Position numbers and translations under genes: made by a program
NCBI GenBank assembly: GCA_964017235.1
Contig: OZ024930.1
Span: 156,426,221 to 156,490,220 of the forward strand
Length of the DNA stretch: 64,000 bases
Origin: Sabellastarte sp. h YS-2021
Taxonomy: Eukaryota > Annelida > Polychaeta > Sabellida > Sabellidae
Reading direction: 5' to 3'
In this document: positions 12,522 to 44,200 of the stretch, in pieces
Position numbering within the stretch: the first letter of the stretch is position 1
How the letters are laid out: each line of letters begins with the position of its first letter
The notes under the pieces: model-generated
Told to the model about the DNA's origin: nothing
The model's input: only the letters and a program-made list of their open reading frames with translations
The model's database searches: none

Positions 12522-14091
12522 CAGGGTTGGGGTCAAAGTACTTTGTACTTAAGTACATTTGTACTTAAGTACATTTTTCAAAGTACTAAAATGTACTTAA
12601 GTACATTTTCAAATTCCAAGTACATGTACTTGAATTGTACTTAAGTACATTTTAAATTTGATGTACTTACAAGTACATTTAAGTCCTTTTTAAGTACTTT
12701 TAGTTTAAGTAAATTTTTACTAATTTTTCAAAAGTTTGTGTATTATATAATTATTACAACTGAATTGAGCTTTTTCCATATCTTTATTGATAAACATTCA
12801 TTTAGATTAAATTTTCATAAAAGTTTCAATGATATATCTGATGCAATTTGATAATAGTGTTTCTTTTGAAAAGTTTAGTATAATTGATAATAATAATGAA
12901 TTCAATTATTTAAGTTTCAATTCAATAAGCCAATCACATCTTAAAAGGAGGGACAATTGTTCCAAGATTGCATATTACTCCCCTTATTTAATCCTCTTAT
13001 AACTGTCTACTTTGAACTTCCCTGATCTCAGTTAATAATATCTACCCTGGTACGAGTATTCTTTGTAAATTGCACCTGGGCATTTAAGAGCTTTCAATTG
13101 GTCCAAGTCAATCACAGTCTCTGTGATGTAATTGCTCAGAAATGAGTTGTTTTTTTCAATGCATGAATACAGATCAGAAGATTGTTGGATTAGGTAAGAC
13201 TGTTGATTACAGAAAAAAGATTATTTCTCTCACTGGCCATGATCTTGCCTGACCACTATTAATACTAGGACAGGGGGATTGACAAACCACTTACTTTATG
13301 GTAATCACATTGTGTTAGCACAATGGCTGCTGTTTTAAAGCATTTTGAGATTCCAGCTAATACTGAAGGGAGTGTCACATCAAAGTGTAAACAATGTACT
13401 CAGGTTATTGCAGGAAGCACAAAAGTCACTTCAATTTCTGTCAAACATTTGAAGGTGGGGATAAGTTCATTGTTTACTTGTCACTTTTATTGAATAGCAA
13501 TTTTGGGTGATAACATTGTATTCCAAAGACACATATATATTTCTTAAAGGAGAATATAATACACAGCAACCTTTCTGCTTTCTCTCTAATACTTCAATTT
13601 ACAAAGACTAGTTAACATAAAACTTATTATGTATAGTATTATTGTATTAGGTTAACTAATTTTCCATCATCACAACACTTAATTACTTTCGAACTTAAAG
13701 TGACTTATAAGCCCAATAGCAGGCTGGGTATTTTTTTATATGTTGTATCTGTTGTTTTGTGAAATATTGGTAGTCACTAAAATAGAATAAACAATAATAA
13801 TAGTGGGCCTTTTAATATTATAAAGACAGTAATAAGTGGATAACAACCAATTAGTATATAATTGTAATTTTGGAATAAATGTTTGAAAAAACTTGGTGGT
13901 GTTTTTTTTTTTAATTTACTTTGTCATTCACAGATGAAAAGTACTTGTACTTGTACTTAAGTACTTTGAAAAGTACTTGTACTTGTACTTAAGTACTTTG
14001 ATGAAAAAAGGACTTGTATTTGTACTTGTACTTGAAAATTAACAAAGTACTTGTACTTAAGTACATTTCAATGTACTTGACCCCAACCCTG
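12522..14091 (+). mobile_element. hAT-like DNA transposon relic
   Basis: The terminal inverted repeats are CAGGGTTGGGGTCAAAGTAC and the complement ending ACCCCAACCCTG. Both subterminal regions are packed with TACTTAAGTAC palindromes (12535-12720 and 13935-14075). Inside is an exon encoding a BED-type zinc finger, as in hAT transposases; the catalytic part is missing. No clean 8-bp target duplication is visible, because the flanks are themselves repeats. Confidence 0.75.
13323..13454 (+). pseudogene. BED zinc-finger exon of a hAT transposase
   Basis: ATG at 13323 opens 44 codons that run into a GTGGGG donor at 13455. Residues 22-25 are the CKQC pair. SVKHLK at 39-44 supplies the first histidine of the H-x(3-5)-H/C part, and the rest would lie in a later exon that is absent. 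BED fingers bind the transposon ends in hAT transposases. The reading frame of this exon is intact while the remainder of the transposase is gone. It could alternatively be a host exon captured by the element, but position inside hAT-type termini favours the transposase origin. Confidence 0.6.
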
Positions 14092-14400
14092 TGTGTCAGT
14101 GTCAGTTTTTCAACCAAAAATCACCATGATTTCTAGTCAAAATATCACTAATTTTTCATGTTAGAAAACCAACTTAGATTTAGTAGTTGGTAATTTGCAT
14201 TTCAACGTCAGGACCTGTTTTCAACTCTAAATCAACGACATTTCAAGGCGTGTGCCTGCTGGGTAACTTGCAGGTTTGATACATCAAAGTTAGTGTGTGT
14301 GACTTGCACCATAGTGCATATGGTAGTTCTTTGCCATACATTGCTCTTACATACTAATTTTAAGTCTATATTTCCCAAGATATGTCATAAAAGACATATG

Positions 14401-16438
14401 AATCAGGGTACCTACCGTTAATTTCTTTACCTAATACTATTTTCTAAAATTTAAAAGGGAAAATTACCTAAAACCATTGTATGCTTGCAATTTGATGAAT
14501 TAATAATAAGCAGAATACAATTTTCATCAATTTTAACTTGCAACTGAAAACTTTGAAAACTACAGTTTACCCTTTAAACTTTCGACTTTGAAAAAACAGG
14601 TAAAGTGTAATTGATAAAAAAACAAAACAGTTGAAATTTTTCAGTGGTACCAACTCTTAATCTTGTGTCCTTAAAATGATTTAATGTGTACTGAACCAGT
14701 CAACAAAGATACATACAGTTCACTACTTTAACTATTTATATATAAAGAAACATAAAACAGTAAAGCACCCACTTCCGTTTTACTGTTTTACTGTTTTATG
14801 GTTTTGGAATATAGAGTTCTTCCTATTTGCATTTTGACTTGATCTATGAACTATATAAGTGTAAAGATTCAAAACATAAAACAGCCTTCCTTTTACCTTT
14901 AGACTGTTTATGGTATATTTTAGCAATTCATAACTTTGTCACAGCTGATTAATCAAGTGAAGGTCATATCCATGGTAACCACAGTGGTCTTGGTTGTGAC
15001 GTCACAATGCTAAATTTAAAAGTATTAGTGGGTTTTAAAGATTTTATATTGCCATATAATTTTGAAGGAATTGATTAATATTTGGTAAGTGGATGAAAAA
15101 ACTGTGATGAGTACATCTACCTTATGGTGACCTTAAACTCCAGCCAATAAGTTACTATAGCAACTTTATGGTTACCATTTACAGGGCCTAAAATAAAAAA
15201 CCCAGTGAATTTCACTGGTACATGTTCCCTTATTAACAGAAGATAAAAAAACCTATACATAGGTATGTAACCTATATATAGGAGCTTGTCCTTGACATTT
15301 ACTTCATATGACTTACAAATGTCTATGTGTAGGATTTCATAGATATCTACATTTTGAGACTTTTTTTTCATTGATGTATTTTAGTTTACTTATACTTTGT
15401 AAGTTATATGCCTAGTATTAATTAAAATTTCCCAGTACTCAATTGGTACAAGAGCTACTGATCCACAATTTGTACAGAACACTCTTCTTTAAAAGGTACC
15501 AGAATAAATTATGTTATGAAAACATTTATTTCAAAATGTTTAGTTGCATGCAAAACATTACTTTAAGTAGTATTTTTTACCTTAAATTAATTAATTTCTA
15601 CAAATAAATTGTATGGGAGTCTCTCCCTGGGGCTATTCACGGCTATGAATGACCCTTAAATTGGATAACCTTAAAGTCATTTATGATTTGCTATTGTTCA
15701 GATTTAAGGCCACCTTACATTATACAGCTTCAAGGTGCACCCATATACCAATTATAACTGAAATTCACCAAGCCTTTTTATTATTTTTGGCCCTGCAAGT
15801 GGTAACCTTAAAGTTGCTATGACAGACTTATTGCCAGGAGTTTAAGGTCACCATAAAGCAGAAATACTCCCCATACTTTGTGTCATCCACTTACCAAATG
15901 TTAATGCACCAAGCAGCATTAGAACTGTTCATTACGTGGTTCATTATGTGGATTTTCACGTCACAATCAAGACTACCGTGGCCTTCACTAAAGAGCTATG
16001 GGAAAGTTAAAACTGTCAAACAGTAAAACAGTAAAACGGAAGTAGGTGCTTTACCGTTTTCTGTTTTTCTGTAAACATATATGGGTAAAGTAGTGAATGG
16101 TATGTACCTTGATTGACCAGCCCTCTGTTTACTGGCACAAATCAATTTAAATATGTGTTACTATTTCTTAAAACAATCAAACAGTCAACAGAAAAAGGGG
16201 GATTGACTGTTTGTAAAAAGTTCTAAATATAGAATGGTCTTCATATTAACAGTAGGTACCTTGTGAGAGGGTTTTAAACCTACTGTTTTGTAATTTTCCT
16301 TTTTCATCACATCAAATTGATTACAGGTGTGTTTCAGTTTATTCAAACTAAAACAGTAAAAGGGTAACAAACTGTTTACCGTTTCAATCCCAATAAAAAC
16401 AGATATAGGTAAAGAAATTAACGGTAGGTACCCTGATT
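14401..16438. mobile_element. GGTACC-ended DNA transposon, copy 1 (6-bp target duplication)
   Basis: The ends are AATCAGGGTACCTACCGTTA and its complement ending GGTACCCTGATT; both are flanked by CATATG (14395-14400 and 16439-16444). Internal subterminal repeats include TTCCGTTTTACTG and, inverted, CAGTAAAACGGAAG. The open frames inside are short and lack domains, so the element is non-autonomous. A near copy lies at 16775-18605. Confidence 0.75.
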
Positions 16439-16745
16439 CATATGGAGGTCAAAACATACTCACAAAGATTCAGTTAAATGAGTGCAATCAAGTAGTTCAT
16501 TAAAAGTGTACAACATTTGTCAATGCCCTATTAGTCATCAGTAACATAAATAATATATAACTGCAATTGTGTAATTTTTTTATTATTATTAATATAATCA
16601 TTATTATTATTATTTTACGGGTTTTTCCACTGGTGTATATGGCTTCAGAATTGTAAAGTGGTAGGTTTCTAGGTTGAATAATATTTTGTACACTGAATTT
16701 TAAGCGCAATCTCCTTTGATGTTTGCTTACAAAATTGTCGCATTA
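16439..16745. other. spacer, no gene
   Basis: AT-rich spacer between two transposons, with a TTATTA-type simple repeat at about 16575-16615. Nothing else is seen. Confidence 0.4.
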
Positions 16746-18746
16746 CCCAGTAAACATTACAAACGTTTATAAACAATGAGGGTACCTACCGTTAATTTCT
16801 TTATTCAATACTATTTTCTAAAATTTACAAGGGAAAAGTACCCATTACCATTCTATGCTTGTAATTTGATGAATTAATAATGAGTAGAATACAATTCTCA
16901 CGAATTTTCACTCGTAACTGAAAACTACGAAAACTACAGTTTAACCCTTTGATCTTTCAACTTTGAAAAACAGTTATAGTGTAAATTGATAAAAAGGTAA
17001 AATGGTTGACTTTTTTTCTGTGGTACCTACTGTTAATCTAAAAATCTGTTGCTTAAAAGAGACAGATTCAATGTGTAGTGGTAGATAATAATCAAGATAC
17101 ATACTGTTCACTACTTTATATTTATATACAGAGAAACAGTAAAAGGTAAAGCATCTACTTCCGTTTTACTGTTTTACTGTTTTATGGTTTTGGAATACTA
17201 TATTATCTCTCTTTTCCTTTTGACTCAATCTAATCAGGAAGGCTGTATAAGTGTGGCGATTTAAAAGACAAAACAGTTTTTCCCATTTAAAAAGTTTGTG
17301 GTATATCTTAACAGTTTATACTTTGTCACAGCCAATTAACTGAAGGTCATTTCCTTGGTAACCACTGTAGTCTTGGTTGTGATGTCACAATACAAAATGT
17401 TAACATATTATTGTGTTTTAAAGCTTTTATACTGGCATATAATGAATTATTCCAAACATGGTTGTTGGAATTTCATAAGTGGATGAAACAAAATAAGGAC
17501 TTTAAGGTTACCACTGCTTTATAGTGACCTTAAACTCCCAACAATAACTCTTTTACAGCAACTTTAAAGTTGACACTTATAGAGCCAATACTAAAACAAA
17601 TTACTTTGAGAATTTCAGTTATAATTGGTATATGGGTGTTACTTGGACCTTAACAGCTGTGGAACACTGGCATTAGATTGTGACCAAAAAAGCCACTTAA
17701 AATAGAAACTTTGCATTAAAGTCAAGTTGTCATTGTTCAGATTTTAAGGCCACCCTAAAGTAGACAGCTTTCAAAGTCCAAATAAAATACAAGTACCAAT
17801 TTTAGATGAAATTCACCAAGTATTTTTTTTTTTAATTTTTGGCTGTGCAAGTGGTAACCTTAAAGTTGCTAAAATAGACTTATTGCCAAGAGTTTAATGT
17901 CAAATTCAGGCAATTTTGGAATAATTCATTTATTGACAATATAAACTCTTTTAAACCCATTACATGTTAAAATTTGCACTGTGACATCACAATCAGGGCT
18001 ACTGTGGTTGCCAGGGACATGGCCTTCACCTAATTAGCTGTGGAATACTTTGAAGGCCAAAATATACCATAAAGTCAAAGGCAAAAGGGCCTTTTTCTGT
18101 TTCAAATGCTGACCCTTATACATTTTTGATAATTATAATCATTCATTAGATAAAGGGTAAGAAAACAGTATTTCAAAACCATTAAACAGTGAAACAGTAA
18201 AACGGAAGTAGGTACTTTACTGTTTTCTGTTTTTCTGTAAATATACATGGGTAAAGTAGTGAATGGTATGTACCTTCATTGACCAGCCCTCTATTTACTG
18301 GCACGAATCAATTTAAATATGTGCTACTATTTCTTAAAACAATCAAACAGTAAACAGAAAAAGGGGGATTGACTGTTTGTAAAAAGTTCTAAATATGGAA
18401 TGGTTTTCATATTAACAGTAGATACCTTGTGAGAGGGTTTTAAACCTACTGTTTTGTACTTTTCCATATTCATCACATTCAAATTGATTACAAGTGTGTT
18501 TCAGTTTATTCAAACTAAAACAGTAAAAGGGTAACAAACTGTTTACCGTTTCAACCCCAATAAAAAGAGATATAGGTAAAGAAATTAACGGTAGGTACCC
18601 TGATTATAAACGTTTAGTAAACCTATAAACGTTTTATGCTTAAACGTTTATAAACGTTTATAGGCAAACGTTTAGGGACCCATCATTTTAAACCTAATCT
18701 AAACCGTTGATAGTTAGGTTTATAAACGTTTGTAATGTTTACTGGG
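16746..18746. mobile_element. CCCAGTAAACAT-ended element, interrupted by a second transposon
   Basis: The left end CCCAGTAAACATTACAAACG (16746) and right complement ending AATGTTTACTGGG (18746) are flanked by TA on both sides. Without the 1.8-kb insertion the element is only about 170 bp, made largely of AAACGTTTATAAAC units. A longer relative with the same ends is at 53076-54220. It ends about 180 bp upstream of the PDCD6 start codon. Confidence 0.7.
16775..18605. mobile_element. GGTACC-ended DNA transposon, copy 2, nested
   Basis: Its sequence is closely similar to 14401-16438. The ends are AATGAGGGTACC and GGTACCCTGATT, flanked by ATAAAC (16769-16774 and 18606-18611). This is a second 6-bp target duplication for the family. 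It sits inside the 16746-18746 element, so it inserted later. Confidence 0.75.
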
Positions 18747-18790
18747 TATATTATCTTTCTAGATTCGTTTTTCATGAGGAGATTAGCAAC

Positions 18791-18833
18791 CATAGAAATC
18801 GTATAAAAAAAGCTTTTTTGTACGATTTCTGTG
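18791..18833. mobile_element. 43-bp hAT-like mini-element in the PDCD6 upstream region
   Basis: The interval is almost nothing but two inverted repeats (CATAGAAATCGTA and the complement of CACAGAAATCGTA) around an A-run/T-run centre. It is flanked by the 8-bp direct repeat TTAGCAAC at 18783-18790 and 18834-18841. The 8-bp duplication fits hAT-type insertion. It could form a hairpin in RNA or single-stranded DNA. It lies about 90-130 bp before the PDCD6 ATG. Confidence 0.6.
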
Positions 18834-18913
18834 TTAGCAACCCCTTTCTCTTTTCAATATATGCACAAATTAAACTCTCCGCGTACATGAGATAGTAATA
18901 ATTGAAATATCTG

Positions 18914-18921
18914 ACTTCCGG
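18914..18921 (-). promoter_or_regulatory. ETS-family binding site (CCGGAAGT)
   Basis: ACTTCCGG on the plus strand is the complement of the ETS consensus CCGGAAGT. It lies 2 bp before the ATG. Such sites are common at TATA-less transcription starts of broadly expressed genes, which suits PDCD6. The transcription start itself cannot be fixed from sequence. Confidence 0.45.
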
Positions 18922-18923
18922 GT

Positions 18924-40531
<21,608 letters not shown>

Positions 40532-40716
40532 AGAGAAGCCTCTGTTGTAGTCAAACAAATAGAGCCTACTGGTTTGTTATTTAATACGTAAAACACATTT
40601 GTTACAAATCCCACTTGTAATTTAGCTGTTCTGTCAGTACTAATTATTTGTATATCTTTAATTATATTGTGTTGTTGAATGATTGGCCTATGTAGTCGGT
40701 TCAAATAGATCTGCTA

Positions 40717-40722
40717 ATTAAA
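40717..40722 (+). terminator. PDCD6: possible polyadenylation signal ATTAAA
   Basis: ATTAAA lies 186 bp after the PDCD6 stop, the only common signal variant seen before the next transposon at 40832. A 3' UTR of about 200-220 nt would follow. No AATAAA is visible in this interval. Confidence 0.4.
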
Positions 40723-40877
40723 CAGCAAACATTTTTTGATGTAATTGGATTAATAGTATTTTTGATACCTTAGTTCCTATATATTGGGTCATGTATTTTT
40801 TTAATGTTCATTCTAGAAATAGTTTATTATGTCCACCCCCCTGGGGGGTGGATATATTATTTTTGCTTTTTTCGCCG

Positions 40878-40929
40878 TCCGATGTCCGATGTCCGGCGTC
40901 CGGCGTCCGGCGTCCGATGTCCGGCGTCA
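40878..40929 (+). repeat. 7-bp simple repeat (TCCGRYG)n
   Basis: About seven units alternate TCCGATG and TCCGGCG, next to the 5' hairpin of H3. It is a GC-rich island within AT-rich DNA. Confidence 0.85.
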
Positions 40930-41269
40930 CGCATGGTTTCCGCTCATTTAAAGGAAAAGTATTAGAGCTATTGTCACCAAATTTGGTATGCAGGCTTATT
41001 GGGTCAGTAGCTTGCTTGGGATTGCTTTTGGCTGTTGTACCTCTTTTGCTTACTGAGTAATACTTAAGTACAGCTATTTTCAGTACCCATTGGTTTCCGT
41101 GCATTTAAGCCAAAATAATTAAAGATATTTTACTACAATTTTGAATACAAGATTGTTATGTCCATAGCTCGCTTGGTATTGCATTTGGGACTGATAGCTT
41201 TGTCAGTACATGAGTAATAGCCATTTAGGTACTTCATTGTGTATTTTCAGTACTACTTTTGAGTAATTT

Positions 41270-44200
41270 GCTAATATCTCAGAAACCGTGTGAGATAGAG
41301 CGATTTCGTCGAAATTTTCGACCCACAGGGTATTTAAGGAATGTAATATTTGCAATTTTCAAAAAATTTTCCCCTCCCCAAAAATGGCGGCCATTTTGAA
41401 TTTTCGAATTTTTGCCAAAAATGGCAAAACACAAATTTGCTTCTATCTCCTTAACCGTGCGAGATAGAGCGATTTCGTCGAAATTTTCGACCCACAGGGT
41501 ATCTAAGGAATGCAATCTTTGCAATTTTCAAAAAAATTTTCCCCTCCCCAAAAATGGCGGCCATTTTGAATTTTCGAATTTTTGCCAAAAATGGCAAAAC
41601 ACCAATCTGCTTCTATCTCCTTAACCGTGCGAGATAGAGCGATTTCGTCAAAATTTTCGACCCACAGGGTATCTGAGCATTGTACTCTTGGTAATTTTAA
41701 AAAAATTTTCCCCTCCCCAAAAATGGCGGCCATTTTGAATTTTCGAATTTTTGCCAAAAATGGCAAAACACAAATTTGCTTCTATCTCCTTAACCGTGCC
41801 AGATAGAGCGATTTCGTCAAAATTTTTGACCCACAGGGTATCTGAGCATTGTGCTCTTGGTAATTTTTCCAAAAATTTTCCCCTCCCCAAAAATGGCGGC
41901 CATTTTGAATTTTCGAATTTTTGCCAAAAATGGCAAAACACTAATTTGCTTCTATCTCCTTAACCGTGCGAGATAGAGTGATTTCGTCGAAATTTTCGAC
42001 CCACAGGGTATCTAAGGAATGCAATTTTTGCAATTTTCCAAAAATTTTCCCCTCCCCAAAAATGGCGGCCATTTTGAATTTTCGAATTTTTGCCAAAAAT
42101 GGCAAAACACAAATTTGCTTCTATCTCCTTAACCGTGCGAGATAGAGCGATTTCGTCGAAATTTTCGACCCACAGGGTATCTAAGGAATGCAATCTTTGC
42201 AATTTTCAAAAAATTTTCCCCTCCCCAAAAATGGCGGCCATTTTGAATTTTCGAATTTTTGCCAAAAATGGCAAAACACCAATCTGCTTCTATCTCCTTA
42301 ACCGTGCGAGATAGAGCGATTTCGTCAAAATTTTCGACCCACAGGGCATCTGAGCATTGTACTCTTGGTAATTTTTAAAAAATTTTCCCCTCCCCAAAAA
42401 TGGCGGCCATTTTGAATTTTCGAATTTTTGCCAAAAATGGCAAAACACAAATTTGCTTCTATCTCCTTAACCGTGCCAGATAGAGCGATTTTGTCAAAAT
42501 TTTCGACCCACAGGGTATCTGAGCATTGTGCTCTTGGTAATTTTTACAAAATTTTCCCCTCCCCAAAAATGGCGGCCATTTTGAATTTTCGAATTTTTGC
42601 CAAAAATGACAAAACACTAATTTGCTTCTATCTCCTTAACCGTGCGAGATAGAGCGATTTCGTCGAAATTTTCGACCCACAGGGTATCTGAGCATTGTGC
42701 TCTTGGTAATTTTCCAAAAATTTTCCCCTCCCCAAAAATGGCGGCCATTTTGAATTTTCGAATTTTTGCCAAAAATGGCAAAACACTAATTTGCTTCTAT
42801 CTCCTTAACCGTGCGAGATAGAGCGATTTCGTCGAAATTTTCGACCCACAGGGTATCTAAGGAATGCAATCTTTGCAATTTTCCAAAAATTTTCCCCTCC
42901 CCAAAAATGGCGGCCATTTTGAATTTTCGAATTTTTGCCAAAAATGGCAAAACACAAATTTCCTTCTATCTCCTTAACCGTGCCAGATAGAGCGATTTCG
43001 TCAAAATTTTCGACCCACAGGGTATCTGAGCATTGTACTCTTGGTAATTTAAAAAAAATTTTCCCCTCCCCAAAAATGGCGGCCATTTTGAATTTTCGAA
43101 TTTTTGCCAAAAATGGCAAAACACAAATTTGCTTCTATCTCCTTAACCGTGCCAGATAGAGCGATTTCGTCAAAATTTTCGACCCACAGGGTATCTAAGG
43201 AATGCAATCTTTGCAATTTTCCAAAAATTTTCCCCTCCCCAAAAATGGCGGCCATTTTGAATTTTCGAATTTTTGCCAAAAATGGCAAAACACAAATTTC
43301 CTCCTATCTCCTTAACCGTGCCAGATAGAGCGATTTCGTCAAAATTTTCGACCCACAGGGTATCTGAGCATTGTACTCTTTGCAATTTTCCAAAAATTTT
43401 CCCCTCCCCAAAAATGGCGGCCATTTTGAATTTTCGAATTTTTGCCAAAAATGGCAAAACACTAATTTGCTTCTATCTCCTTAACCGTGCGAGATAGAGC
43501 GATTTCGTCGAAATTTTCGACCCACAGGGTATCTAAGGAATGCAATCTTTGCAATTTTCCAAAAATTTTCCCCTCCCCAAAAAATGGCGGCCATTTTGAA
43601 TTTTCGAATTTTTGCCAAAAATGGCAAAACACAAATTTCCTTCTATCTCCTTAACCGTGCGAGATAGAGCGATTTCGTCGAAATTTTCGACCCACAGGGT
43701 ATCTAAGGAATGCAATCTTTGCAATTTTCAAAAAATTTTCCCCTCCCCAAAAATGGCGGCCATTTTGAATTTTCGAATTTTTGCCAAAAATGGCAAAACA
43801 CCAATCTGCTTCTATCTCCTTAACCGTGCGAGATAGAGCGATTTCGTCAAAATTTTCGACCCACAGGGCATCTGAGCATTGTACTCTTGGTAATTTTTAA
43901 AAAATTTTCCCCTCCCCAAAAATGGCGGCCATTTTGAATTTTCGAATTTTTGCCAAAAATGGCAAAACACAAATTTCCTCCTATCTCCTTAACCGTGCCA
44001 GATAGAGCGATTTCGTCAAAATTTTCGACCCACAGGGTATCTGAGCATTGTGCTCTTGGTAATTTTTACAAAATTTTCCCCTCCCCAAAAATAGCGGCCA
44101 TTTTGAATTTTCGAATTTTTGCCAAAAATGACAAAACACTAATTTGCTTCTATCTCCTTAACCGTGCGAGATAGAGCGATTTCGTCGAAATTTTCGACCC

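Larger units (their letters stand above)
10676..14263. mobile_element. CCCAG-ended non-autonomous DNA transposon, copy A2
   Basis: The ends are CCCAGCAGGCAC and GTGCCTGCTGGG, flanked by TA on both sides (10674-10675 and 14264-14265), which suggests a TA target. The left arm (10676-11140) is an array of about 117-bp units with TTGGATCCAAC, GGTGAAATCA and TAGATTTTGCAAACC. The right arm (about 12345-12521 plus 14092-14263) matches the left arm of copy A1 in reverse. A 1.57-kb hAT relic is inserted in the right arm. The middle, 11140-12340, is AT-rich and has no visible gene. Confidence 0.7.

Noticed and set aside
12522-14091. A TACTTAAGTAC-rich regulatory array
   Set aside because: The palindromes are confined to the two subterminal regions of a hAT-like element and are explained as transposase binding sites.
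18707-18895. A 62-codon open frame upstream of PDCD6
   Set aside because: It spans a transposon end and the 43-bp mini-element, so it cannot be an ancient coding exon.
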